From positions 1-64,000 of the forward strand of contig SNVD02013236.1 of the NCBI GenBank assembly GCA_013180625.2: a stretch of 64,000 bases of DNA, given 5' to 3'. Shown piece after piece: positions 34,631 to 46,202 of the stretch (position 1 is its first letter; every line of letters starts with the position of its first letter). The notes under the pieces were generated by a model, which had not been told where the DNA came from, searched no databases, and was given only the letters and a program-made list of their open reading frames with translations. The stretch comes from Boswellia sacra. Taxonomy: Eukaryota; Streptophyta; Magnoliopsida; Sapindales; Burseraceae. Made by a program: the position numbers and the translations under genes.

Positions 34631-35442
34631 GGGAAAATTGAAAAAATAGTCCAAATTAAGGGGCCTCATTGAAAAATAAGCCACTCCCATAAAATTTTGA
34701 TGCAGTAGACCTTTTTTCTCATAAATTATCTCATTACCCTTCTTCCTATATTTTCCTGCATTCTCTCTCATCTTCTTCTCTCTTCTTCATCCTTTCTCTC
34801 TGTAATTCCAATATCTCTCTCATCTTCTTCTCTCTTCTTTCTATATTTTCTCGTATTTTCTCCCTCTTATTCATCATCAAATATATTCATCAACTCAAGT
34901 TTTAAACGAGAAGAAAGAAGGCAAGAAAGAAACAAATAACGGTTTGGGAATCCGATAGCATAAAATCTGACGCTCGACAGCATGAAATCCGACACTCGAC
35001 AACATGATAGCCGACACTCGACGGTATGGAATCTACCACTCAACAATATAAAATTCGACATTTGATGGAATCCAACACTTGACAACATGAAATCCGACAC
35101 TTGAAGGCATGAAAGCCGACACTCGACGATATGGAATCTAACACTCAACAGTATAAAATCCAACACTCGATGGAATCCGACACTTGACAACATGAAATCT
35201 GATACTCAAAAGCATAAAATCCGACACTCGACGGCATAGAATCCGACACTCGACAGCATGAAATCGGCACTTGATGGCATGAATTGATGGAACCTTTGTT
35301 TATTTTTCTTTCTTCTTTCTTTTCAATTATTAAGGGTATTTTGATCATTTTCTAAGGAAAGTGTCTATGGCATGAAAATTTCTCATGATGTGTCTAATTT
35401 TCACTACAGGCCCCTAATTTTGTCTATTTTTTCAATTTTTCT
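34631..35442. mobile_element. MULE-type non-autonomous element with perfect 9-bp TSD, 812 bp
   Basis: Flanked exactly by TATAATTAA at 34622-34630 and 35443-35451. The ends are GGGAAAATTGAAAAAATAG and AGAAAAATTGAAAAAATAG (minus strand). The inverted arms extend roughly 110 bp with shared AATTA(A)GGGGCCT and AAATTTT blocks. A 9-bp duplication is the hallmark of Mutator-like elements. About 40% of the interior is a minisatellite. No coding sequence. Confidence 0.88.
34950..35290. repeat. Minisatellite of about 20-25 bp ATCCGACACTCGAC units with higher-order period
   Basis: About 15 variant copies of AAATCCGACACTCGACAGCATG, with variants of the middle letters. A multi-unit block starting ATCTACCACTCAAC at 35031 returns as ATCTAACACTCAAC at 35136, giving a 105-bp higher-order period. 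The core CCGACACTCGACA is also the core of the minisatellite at 16885-17370. ORFs across it are repeat artefacts. Confidence 0.9.
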
Positions 35443-35451
35443 TATAATTAA

Positions 35452-38400
35452 TCAGATCATGCCTCATCGTGCAGAGGATCTAATACGATGTAAGCTAGTT
35501 TGGTTGACCCAGCTTGTTGGTGTTCTGTTTTGTTTATTGTTCACTTATTTTTAAAAACAAAAATAAATAAGGATTTTAATAAATCTGCATGTGGGTATGA
35601 CATATATGTAATAAAATTCAAGATCTTAAGATTCTTTGAATGTGTTTAGTGCACCGCATAGGATTGTCATTAACAGTATAACATGTAGTATTGTATTCAA
35701 TTATATATATAGTATGAAAAATGAGTAAATTGTATAATGGGTTTGGTTTATCATTGTATTGGATAAATGCTAACCAGTACTATATTTTGTACAAGACTAA
35801 ATTGGATTTTATTAAATTTTTTTGTATATTAAATTAAAATAATAAGAGAAAGTTTTTTCTTGATTTAAAACTTTTTGTTTTGTCCCAAAAACCACAATTT
35901 GAGACCTCTATTGATTCACCTAGCAAATTATTTTCTTAAAAATGCAATTTTGATTAAAAAATTTAAAAAAATAAATAAAACATTGGTGAAATCATCCAAC
36001 AGCATCATCATTCAAAATGAAAACTACTATTTTTTTTTGAAAAAAGAAATATACAGCAATCTCAAAATGAAAACTAAAATTGTTGGTGGAGAATTTAAAA
36101 TTAACATCAAGAATAAAATCAATTCAAATGAAGAATTTTTTGCATTCCATTTTAATTTAATAATATAAGTATTGGAAACACAATCTTAAAATGAAAACAA
36201 AAATGAGTTTATCACCAGAAAATAAAATCAAAATGATAAAATCTGAAAACTTAAGAGAATCTACAAAGAAGGTCATCACTTTGTAAACCCAGAAAATCAT
36301 AAAACAGAAACTCAAACAAGATCTCTACAAATGCAACAGTTCTATAAGCTCAATTTCTCAGACTAGGAAGCCCTCTCCCATATCGTCTACAGTGATCTCA
36401 AGTAAGAATAGTGAAGATTAATTTAAACTAATTAAATTTCCCAAACCCATTCCAAATTGCCACCTGTGAACCCATTCGGATCGTCACCTGAAATCTGGTT
36501 GCATTGTTTTTGGTTGGTGTATTGTTGGATGGAGAGAATAGAGATTTTTGATAGAAGATAAGATATTTTTGAGAGGGAAATAGGGGTTTCAAGGGAGAGT
36601 GAAAGAGGCGAGCTTGCAAAGGAGAAGATGAGAACTAGGCGTTTCGATCGTCTGAGATTGAGAGAGAAAGAGTAGAGATAGGGATTTCACATGTTGGGGT
36701 GGGGGGGAGAAGAGAGCGTTTTCACAAGAAAATGTTTGAGTATAAATCGATATTACGTGAACAACATTTATGCGGCCTTAATCCACGATCCCCCTGGGAT
36801 AATATATCCGGCCCTTATGCAGTTTTTATGCAATATATTACAATCCTATCTTCACATAAAATTCTATCAAACGTGTGTTTATTTTTACTATTGTCATAAC
36901 TTATATATATATATATATATATGTTGAAAGGGCGTTTAAGTAGAGGGACTATTTATCAGATGGTAAGAGAACATTTGAGTGAATCCAAGATAAATTAACT
37001 TACTTGAATTAATTAGTCCACTTGTCTAGATAAGATTGCAAGAAAAAAAGACTCATAACAAATATATAGGGTGGAGACTTTTTAATACAAATTTATACCT
37101 TTTATTTTATATAATTTAATAATTGAAATAGTTGATGAGTTTGATATCATCAAATACAAATTTTTACTTTTAATTTCATCCATGAAATGAAACGAGTTAA
37201 AAATCTTACATCAAAAGATCTGAACCTAGTTCTACATCCATGTGGATGTGTATATATCTATTGTGTTATAACATAAAAATTTAAATGAATTAGATTGTGA
37301 TTGAAATTTTTAATTATATCCATCATTTAGATCTAATAATATTGTTGAACAGTTCAAGGAAAATTAATTGAGTCAAAATTGAAATTCGTTTCATAGCATT
37401 TAAAATTAGTTAAAGCTTTTGTTGGAATATTCAAGCAAAAAAAAAAAAAAAAAGTCCCCAAGACACTCAATTAATCCTTCTCAAAGAATGATTAAGCAGC
37501 CAAAGAACTAAACGAACTGAAGGGTTAACAAATTAAGAGCTAAAAAATCTCTTTAAGTATAGTAGTTTTCGGGCGCTCGATATATACTGAATGGTGTGGC
37601 TCGCCATTAACTTCAATAACTGCTTCAATGGAGAACTCCTTGTCAAGTGACGGTGGTGGCTCCTTTCTAAAACAGTCACTGGAAAACCCCTAAATGAGAT
37701 GAATTCAGGTTCCGCTGCAAAACACAACGCAAGTGTCCGTGGACACAAGATTTTTCATTGCTAGTTAATAGATTAAGTTAGTGAACTGGTGGAACAAGAT
37801 AGAAAACGTTACTGCATGGTGAGATTAAAAAGTAATTTAAATAAAAAAGTAATAGGATCAGTAATAAACAATGGGCGAGAGCCAGAAGTTGACTTTAGCT
37901 TGGAAATAAAGCGCAAAACCTTTTTCAAGTTAAAAATTAAAGTTACTTATATTTATAGACCAATTGAGATACAGGTATTTAGTTTTAATTTTTTTTTTGA
38001 GTGATATGTGATATAATCTTGTTAGGTTATCTGTCTTTCTAGAAGATTTCCAATTGGTTCACACGTTTTGGATCTGAGGATAGCACAAGCGGCTGTCAGG
38101 TGTCACTTTCATGAGTGTTGATGAAAACACCAATATACTTAACATTTACATGTTATGATTTTGGCTTGGAAGCACTCTAGGTCAAAGATAGATGTTAGAT
38201 GTTTCTTCACTTTTGATCTTGTTTCGTGTATTGAAGAAATGTACGTTCCTTCAAATACCGAGCTATTTACAATACTGATCAGCTGAATTTTAAGGGCAAT
38301 TTTGATGTTTTATTGAGAGCTCGTAATCAATTTGCCATTTACAGAAGTATATAAGATATTGATCATCTTAAAGAATACTTAACATTGTTATCATGATAAT

Positions 38401-40268
38401 ATCATCAAATGAGTATCATATCAAATTAATCTCATTCAAATAAATAAATTAAGAAAAAGAATCTTAAATTAAAAGAAGAAATTGATAATAAATAATGATG
38501 TTAAATTAAATTGGTGAATGACTCAGGCTTTTATAAGTTATTTTTCCGTAATGCACAGCCTCTAGTACTGGTCAAGGGTTCAAAAATTCATCATAAATTA
38601 AATCATGCTAGATTTTGCGACAACAATAATAAATAATCAACCCATCATGCATAATGTTGAATGATAATTACAAAATATAACTAAGCAACATTGGTGGATG
38701 GTTACCTTTAATTTTAAAGGTGTCGTCAGATCAATAAATCTAGTTTTTTATTGCAATTTTAATATATCAAAATTTTAATGTAGAGCCTGACGGTGATAAT
38801 TTAAATTTACAAGTTTATGTTTTATTTTAACTAAGCAACTAATAACTCTCAAAACTGCCATCTTCCAATGGTGCTCAGTCACCGCTGCTAACTTGCTGGT
38901 AGACTATTACTTCAGCAGCAAACCTCTCCTCAAATTAAAGAAAGCTGCTTGCAAGCCTCTTTGTCACACATTTTATTGACATATTCGTCGTAACAACTTA
39001 GTGTTTCATGTAGCTTTTATATCCAGTTAATTTTATTTGATAATTTCAAATCAGCTGGTATTAGAGATATTAAAATTTCACTAAGTATCTTACTTGGAAT
39101 AGGTTCAGGAACTACATAGTGTCTAAACAATCTGACTTAGTGGTGAACGACTTACCATTAGTTAGATTGTTCAAATTTTCAATAATAAATTGATTAATTA
39201 TTAAAAGTGGTGGACCCAGCTCCATAAACACTTTAATATAAATTTTGAGTAGCTCATGTGCATAAGTAGATTTGTGGTGGAAAGGTGAGCAACATGTTCA
39301 GAAGTATTATAAATAAAAATATACAAGAAATTGGCTGATTGCTAACGGTGATCAAGCACCGGTGGAAGATGGCGGTTTTGAGTCATTGGTTGCAGGTGGT
39401 TTGAGCAACATGGTCAGGTCTTGTAGTTACAATAAAAATATCAAAGTGTTGATATATATTATGTCTCTCTTGGGTAAAACACTCTAAATTTGATTAAAAT
39501 CCGTTTGTTCTAGATGTAATATGTAGTCTTATACTCCATGTAAGTTATTATAATCGTGGACAAAAACTTCTAAATAGGAGATTAATATGGTGTATATCCG
39601 ATGACCTTACTTCAAGATGGTTACCACCACCATTGATTGTATGATCTCTTAAAAATATATTACTTTAGGCTGTCATTTTTTGAGTTTGGTTAACAAGAAT
39701 TTTGGAACTAATTTTGTAGATATAAATGAATTAGCATCCATAAAGGGATGTAATCAGATTTCTTGAAAATAACACTTTATGTCTCCTCATTCACTCTCTA
39801 GATAACGAAATCATTTTAATTACTAACACGATAATTTCACTAGATCATAGTACTTATGTATAAATAAATTATTAAAGCATCGCATAAACTTCTTCCCCAT
39901 GTATTATCGACATTTTATCTTAATTATTAGGCTTATGAAAATCACTATTCTTAGATATTTCAAGATCAAAGATAAAAAGTGATGATAGTGATTGTATAAA
40001 TGATAGTGATTGTAGAGTTATCTTGAAGGAAATCACCGTTAATTAATTTATATGAGTTTATTCTAATTTTGCACTTCGATTTTTGTATGAATAATTTATA
40101 TGTTGATCTATGACTGGTATCAATGAAATATTGTTTACAGTAGTTTATGTATGTTACGATTCATGAGAGTTACGTATATTAGTATGACCAAAGAGGGAGT
40201 TTATCACTTGGGGGAGGCTAATTAAAAATAAGTTCTTACGCGCATGTGTTATGATTTCAGTGGGTGAC
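35452..40268. other. AT-rich intergenic DNA
   Basis: No supported gene. Contains a (TA)n run at about 36901-36922, poly-A at 37438-37453 and an inverted repeat pair at 38845-38900 and 39340-39405. Several short ORFs lack family features. Confidence 0.55.
38845..39405. repeat. Inverted repeat pair around a 440-bp spacer
   Basis: The left arm reads CTCAAAACTGCCATCTTCCA and continues ATGGTGCTCAGTCACCG. The right arm, on the opposite strand, reads CTCAAAACCGCCATCTTCCA and continues CCGGTGCTTGATCACCG. The segments GAGCAACATG(T/G)TCAG at 39285 and 39403 are also repeated directly. This may be the end of an old TIR element; no boundaries were found. Confidence 0.6.
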
Positions 40269-41458
40269 TTAGGGAATGTTTGTTTTAATCACTTAAATCT
40301 GAATCTAAATTGATTTAAGTGGTTTAAAAATATTTTTTTTGTTTGTTTTAGTATCTAATCACTTATTTTAAGTGATATTTATCTGAATTAGAAAAGTGAT
40401 AAATTATCATTTTTGTAATTAAAAAACATCTGAATGTATAAAATATCAAAAATATTCTCCTATATAAACACGATACAATTTTTTCTTCCTCTCTTTCTCG
40501 CCTCTCTTTCTCGCCTGGCTGCGTTTTCAGTTTCCATCCACTCTCCCTGTGAACCCTACTTCTCAAATCCGGTCATTTCTCCACTTCCGGCGCTGAAGCT
40601 AACTTTCCGGCGACCGAATCTGGTAATATATGTCTATTTTTCGTTTGTTTCTATTTTTAAGCAATTAGATCGTGCCTATTAGAGATTTTTTGGCCATTTT
40701 TTTGGCCTCTGGATCTGCTTCTGTCGCTGTTTAAGCAATTGGATCTGCCTCTGTTTTATCTCTGTGGATCTGCAAATAGACGGAATCTGTTTTGCTTGTC
40801 TGTTTTGCTATTCTGCAATTGTTGAAAACTTGCTTATATGTGAAGAAGACAGCTATTCTCTAGTATGTTTCCCTAAGCTGTAATGTTGGTGAATCGGGTT
40901 CTGCCTCTCCCCAGTTCAGCCAATGTAGAATGTTTATCAAATAAAAGATTTTGATGTTAGCTTCTTCGATATTAGACAGTTTTTGCAAAATCTATTTCAA
41001 CCCAAATCTGTCTAATCGGGTTCTCTATTAGACAGCTATTCTCTAATAGAGGAGGGTTTAATATGTTTTGTGTCTCTTACCCAACTTGTGTCATTCTGCT
41101 CGTTAGGAACCAGATTTTGATGTTAGCTTCTTTGATGTGTGATTGAGTTTAACCCAAGTGTTCCCATGATGAAATTCGTTGTAGTAAATTTCTCAATTCA
41201 TGGTAGTGAAAAGTTTTTGCAAAATCTATTTCAACCCAAATCTTGACCTCTTTCATTTACGGTCAATATTTCAATGAATTTTTCACATTATGATCTGTTT
41301 TAATAGTGAATACGGATGAAAGTGATGGCCTAACTACCATATTGAAGTCTGCTGCAAAGTCCATAACTTCTTCTCCTGGAGTTATAATAAATATATGTTA
41401 TTATTTACAGAAAAGTTCAGAGGGATATCATATACATGTTTTTACAATTGTCATGCAG

Positions 41459-41647
41459 GATACTCTGTACTTGCATTATGGAAAACAGTATCTGAAAGAT
41501 TGCTATATTGAAGGAAGTGTTGATCTCATTTTCGGGAATAGTACAACTCTTCTTGAGCATTGCCATATTCACTACAAGGGGTCGGGCTTTGTAACTGCAC
41601 AAAGCAGGAAATCTTCTCATGAGACAACTGGTTATGTGTTTTTGAGG
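41459..41647 (+). pseudogene. Captured pectinesterase exon (PME31-like fragment)
   Basis: 63 codons are open from the splice acceptor TCATGCAG at 41451-41458. They read DTLYLHYGKQYLKDCYIEGS, then the VDLIFGNST active-site block, LEHCHIH, and finally TTGYVFLR. This is the middle exon of a PME31-type pectin methylesterase, the enzyme that demethylesterifies cell-wall pectin. The catalytic Asp of GSVDxIFG is present, but the oxyanion Gln (before DTLY), the second half of the active site and the rest of about 310 residues are absent. The flanking 150 bp may be its old introns. It lies inside the PIF-like element. Not a functional enzyme. Confidence 0.85.
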
Positions 41648-42606
41648 CTTGTTGTTGATCCTTTTTGCTTATATTAACCTGTGAGAGACTTTTACAGCTT
41701 TTGCAACCTGAATTTAACTTTTTACTATCTTAATGGAATACATGATCATTGTTATTTTCATTGTCTATACCATTTAATCTGTAAGCTGTCAAATTTGATT
41801 GAAAAGTACCAAATCGTTTGTTTAGGTTAGCCCTTTTAAATGAGCTTGGGCTGTTTAAAATTTTCATTCTCTGTTAGTTATCAAGCTTGTTTTCATGTAG
41901 CTGGTTATGATAAGTTGCATTAATGGCTTTAACTTATCTGAGTACATAGAACAATATGCAATTGGAGACTGCAAAACTCTGTTTTGTCAGACAGTTATGT
42001 TACATGGGCTTTCGATTACAGATATAGACTTCTCAAAGCGACAATTACTATGTTTATTTTGGGATTAAAACAGATTGTCTATGATTTACCTTCATACATT
42101 GTTGATGCTTGCTATTTCTTTTAGCCAAAATTAATTCTTCAACCTGATTATTGATACTCATCAAAATTTCAAACAGACTGGACAGGCTTAGGGAGAGATT
42201 ATTTTTATATATTAAAAATTTGAAAGACTCCTTCCATGAATAATTCGTGCTTGGTGGATAGGGCCACATTATCCTTGTCGAACTTTGAGAGTATTTTTAT
42301 ATATATTAAAATGGACACGTACAAAAATATCCTCACATGTAATAAGACAAGTATAATTTAATAAAATAATATTAGTTCATACAAGTTGGTGATATATAAA
42401 ATAAAATGATGATTGCACTAAACAAAGATTTAATTAAAAAAATGAAAATACATGACAGTTGACCATATATGGATGACCTCTCTCATTAATAATTTTATTT
42501 TTATATCATTAATATGGGAATGATTTGTTTTGACTTGTATGCTCATTTAATACACAAAAAGTCATAGTGGTAACATGTTTCGCATTACATAATTTTTTTT
42601 CGAAAG

Positions 42607-42786
42607 ATGTCAATTACGGAAGTATTATTTTCTAAATTTGATGATGAAGAAGTTCAACTAGAGGATGGGGAAGCATATCAAAATCAAATACCAACCACAA
42701 GTCAATCCGATAGAGCGTCAGGGCAAACTTTTATGCACCAACTTCGGGACCAAATTGCTAATCAATTATTTCAAGCTTATAATTAA
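42607..42786 (+). pseudogene. Probable C-terminal tail of a Harbinger transposase
   Basis: A 59-codon ORF with an acidic stretch (KFDDEEVQLEDGEAYQ) and the ending MHQLRDQIANQLFQAYN, stop at 42784-42786. Plant HARBI1/ALP1-type nucleases commonly end with an acidic linker and a W/L-R-D-x-I-A-x-x-(M/L)(W/F) helix. The upstream DDE core is missing. The assignment is by motif and element context. Confidence 0.5.
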
Positions 42787-43416
42787 TTTTTTATGGTCTT
42801 ACTACAATGAAGAATTTTAATAATTATGGTGTTGAGATCGGTTTATCTATTACTTATATTGTTTTGTTATTTTTATTAAGGTAGTTTAGTTAAAATAATT
42901 AATTTAAAGAAAACTTAGTTAATAATTGATAAGAATAAATTTAAAAAAATATATAATCAATTAGAAATTAAAAAAATTATTAATTAAAATATAATTAATA
43001 AATATTAAATTTATAATTATTTATAATTTTGATTTAATTTTATTAAATATTTAATTTTTAAAAGATTGTAAGAAATATAATATTAACTATGTAAATAAAA
43101 ATATTTTATTTTATTTTATTTAATATTTGTTTTTTAAAGATTTGTAATAAATATAATATTAATTATTTAAATGAAAAATAATTTTGATTTAATTTTATTA
43201 ACTATTTAATTTTTAAAGAATTATATAAATATAATATAAACATGTTACATTTTAATAAGGGTAAAAAAGTTATATTAAAGAAAAAATATTCTTTTGCCAC
43301 TTTTTTTAAGTGGTATCTAAAAGAGAAAACAAATATCCTATTAAATAGTGTGAATTAAGCCCTAAAAAGTGTTTAGATCTAAAAAGTATTAAGTGGTTAA
43401 AATAAACACGACCTTA

Positions 43417-44422
43417 CAGACCGGGCAGCTGCCTCAAGCTCTCTCTTCTGCAGTTCCAAGTGTCGAGTATTCAGACCTTCTCTCCTCTCCATATTATTAA
43501 ACGTACAAGAATTTGATCTAATCAAAAGACATAATTTACAAAACTACCATGTAAAAATCGTGAGCGAACTATTCAAAAACGGATATACCACGGCATTTGT
43601 TCTGTAATAAAATTTTGTTTCTGACACATACATACATTTAATTTTAAATATAACAAATTATTGTCGTGGTAAGACGATAAAATAGGCAGAAGATAAATAA
43701 ACTATGGTAACCCAGACCAGTCGTGTCAGGATGTGACTGGTCAACGATCGTTTGCAGACGGCGGTTCGTGCCAACACAGCTTGTAAAACGAATATATAAA
43801 TATAATATTTCTGAAGAGAAATTAAATTTTTATGCAATGAACTTATTTACATGGCACTAATCAATTAATAGATATAATCATAAAACCTTTGAAAGTCAAC
43901 CAAAAGATGTCATATGATCGAAGGTTCAACCAAAAACAAAAGATGAGGTCATGTCATGATGATCATAACCTTGTCTTCGTAAGGCAAAGATCAGATATAA
44001 GTAGAGGAGAGGCTGAGTAAGGTTTGCGGATATATAAGAAGAAAGGGGGAAGAAGATCAAGAGAAGGAGAGGAGTAAGGAAAGAAAAGGGAGAAATTGAA
44101 AGAATTGGGATAGGTAATAATGTGGTGTAGAGACACTTGAAATAGATAGGTGCTTCAAACTCCATTTCATCATCTTTTGAAAGCTTGTGTATTTTTGTTC
44201 GGATGGATTGGTTAGATTTCTACATAGTTTTTCTATATATAAGAAACTACATATACATGTTTTTCAAATTTGAGTAAACTAATAAATAGACGAAATTTAT
44301 ATTGATTTCTAGAGTTTCAAAAAAAAAAGTAACTGCAGATACTTCCAAATTAATAATATATTTAATATATAATCAAGTGCTTATGCATGCAGGTGGTGAA
44401 GTGGGGATCCAAGGTGACAAAA
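43417..44422. other. Spacer upstream of the BAHD pseudogene
   Basis: No gene. Purine-rich AAGAAGAGGAG-like DNA at 44030-44100 and AT-rich DNA elsewhere. It probably holds the former promoter of the acyltransferase. Confidence 0.45.
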
Positions 44423-45756
44423 ATGAAAGTTGGCGTAAAAGACTCGACCGCTATTATACGCCCCGCCCAAAAGACGCCCGATCGAGCACTGCCTATGGAT
44501 GTCTAACTTGGCATCAACAGCTCACTTCCCTACTGTCTACTTGTACAGGAATGAAAATGATGATGATGCAGCTACAGGCTTTGGCCGTGTGCTTAAGAAG
44601 GCCTTGAGCGACGTTCTTGTGGCGTTCGACCCCTTGGGAGGTAGGTTCGCAAGGGATGCAACTAGTGGGAGGCTTCAAATAGAGTGCAATGCAGAGGGAG
44701 TTCTGTTCATTGAGTCTCAAACAGCCCGTGTTATTGATGATATTATTAATCTAGATGACTCGTTCACCCGTAGCTTTATGCTTTCTCGCCTTGTTCCAAC
44801 CCTAAGTGATTCTACCAACGATATCTCTTCCCATCCACTTGTGTTACAGGTACAACAATAAGCACCTCATCTAAATTACCCAATTTCTAATTTAGAATTT
44901 GTAGTCAACCCTTTCTTCTTGTTTATGTTATATATATATATATATATATATTGATTGGGTAAGTTCATGAATAATATTGATTGTGATTTCAATAAGTTGA
45001 AAGTGTTATTTGGTATGAGATGCTCTAAATTTGATATCATTAATCATAATTTTATATTAAGAATAATATTTACAACCTATTCGTAAGGAGTAAGCATTGC
45101 TCATAAATTAAATTTAAAATATATTAAAATTTAAAATGTTTTTAGATTTTAAAATTAACCGTTGGTTTGGCAGTTAACTTATTTCAAGTGTGGAGGCGTT
45201 TGTCTTGGTATGCAGCTGCACCACGCCCTGGCAGATTGGAAATTCTGCGATCCATTTCATCAACACTTTGGGCTGAGATCCCACGTGGCCTCCCCATTAG
45301 CCTCCCTCCCTTCATTGATGGGACCATACTTCGTCCTAAGGTCCCGCCTTCTCCTACATTTTATCACATGGAATATGACCTGCCTCCTTCTATAAATACC
45401 CTTACCCAAACACAGGAATTACAATCAAGTCCTGCACCCACGCCCACTTCTGTTGCTACTCTTCATCTATCCCTTGATCAAGTCAACACCCTTAAAGAAA
45501 AATTAAAGAAAGATCATGGAACTAGTATCAAGATTAGCACTTCTGAGATTCTAGCGGCGCATTTATGGCGTTGCATATGTAAGACACGTGGGTTATCAGA
45601 TGATCAACCAACTAAGTTACACATACCTATAGATGGACGATCAAGATTAAATCCTCCACTTCTATCGGGATACTTTAACCAAGAGTTGTTGACTGATTCT
45701 ATCCTTTGGAGACCCATCCTCTGCAGTCGTTCAAGAAATACTTTTATGACTTGTAA
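44423..45756 (+). pseudogene. BAHD acyltransferase (HCT/SHT-like) pseudogene, two exons
   Basis: BAHD enzymes move acyl groups such as hydroxycinnamoyl from CoA thioesters to alcohols or amines. Exon 1 starts MKVGVKDSTAIIRPAQKTP at 44423 and ends at the TTACAG|GTACAA donor at 44849. An ATGGATG overlap at 44491-44501 breaks the frame and looks like a 4-bp duplication; the frame then continues with NLASTAHFPTVYLYR and DPLGGRFARD. Exon 2 begins after GGCAG at 45173 with LTYFKCGGVCLG and the catalytic HHALAD motif, then needs at least two frameshifts to reach ISLPPFIDGT and the DGRSRLNPPL block. The sequence jumps from the SGYF motif (about 45685) almost directly to a C-terminus-like QSFKKYFYDL and stop at 45754-45756 in another frame. 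The region with the structural DFGWG motif is deleted. Confidence 0.9.
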
Positions 45757-46202
45757 TAAGTTAATCAAAGGTTACTAATATGATGCACAATGTCAATAAC
45801 AACTTTTATGTTATATCATCTAAAATGTTCTTAATGTACTTTTGTGTTAATGTATAATGAATCCAAGAGTTGAAACTATTACAATTCCAAAAGATCCAAT
45901 AGACTAATTTAATAAGTAGAAAACTGTTAATAGTTAAAAAAATCTAAACCCTCTATAACTCTCGAATTCAAAGAGAACTTTTGTAATCCTCCGGATATTT
46001 GATATAAATAACTAAACCCAGATTATAAATAGAGAAGTAGCACACATGTTTTTACATATCTTCCAGCAAGCCTTACAAAAACTATAATTCCAAGATGAAA
46101 TTTGTGTATTATACATGGTCTTGGCTTTTTTGAGCAAGTAAAATAAGAAAAGTAGCACCAAGTTATCTTCATTTTAAATTACTCATCATACATTATTATA
46201 AA
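45757..46202. other. Short intergenic spacer
   Basis: 446 bp of AT-rich DNA between the BAHD relic and the end of the CNGC gene. Part of it must hold the CNGC 3' UTR. Confidence 0.5.

Larger units (their letters stand above)
40272..43413. mobile_element. PIF/Harbinger-like element with captured gene fragment, 3142 bp
   Basis: The ends are GGGAATGTTTGTTTTAATCA on the left and GGTCGTGTTTATTTTAACCA on the right (minus strand), with 20 of the first 25 bases matching. Both are flanked by TTA (40269-40271 and 43414-43416), the 3-bp duplication preferred by PIF/Harbinger. Near the right end a short ORF resembles the C-terminus of a Harbinger transposase. The left part has a CTATATAAAC box at about 40460 and a CT-rich leader with a GTAATA donor near 40622, resembling a promoter and first exon. 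A pectinesterase exon sits in the middle. Confidence 0.75.

Noticed and set aside
34867..35348. ORFs with repeated VGFHAIEC-like peptides
   Set aside because: Translation of the minisatellite; frames follow the tandem units.
45167..45778. 203-aa ORF as a separate intact BAHD protein
   Set aside because: It begins out of frame with the HHxxxD-containing start of exon 2 and runs into a deletion; it is part of one pseudogene.
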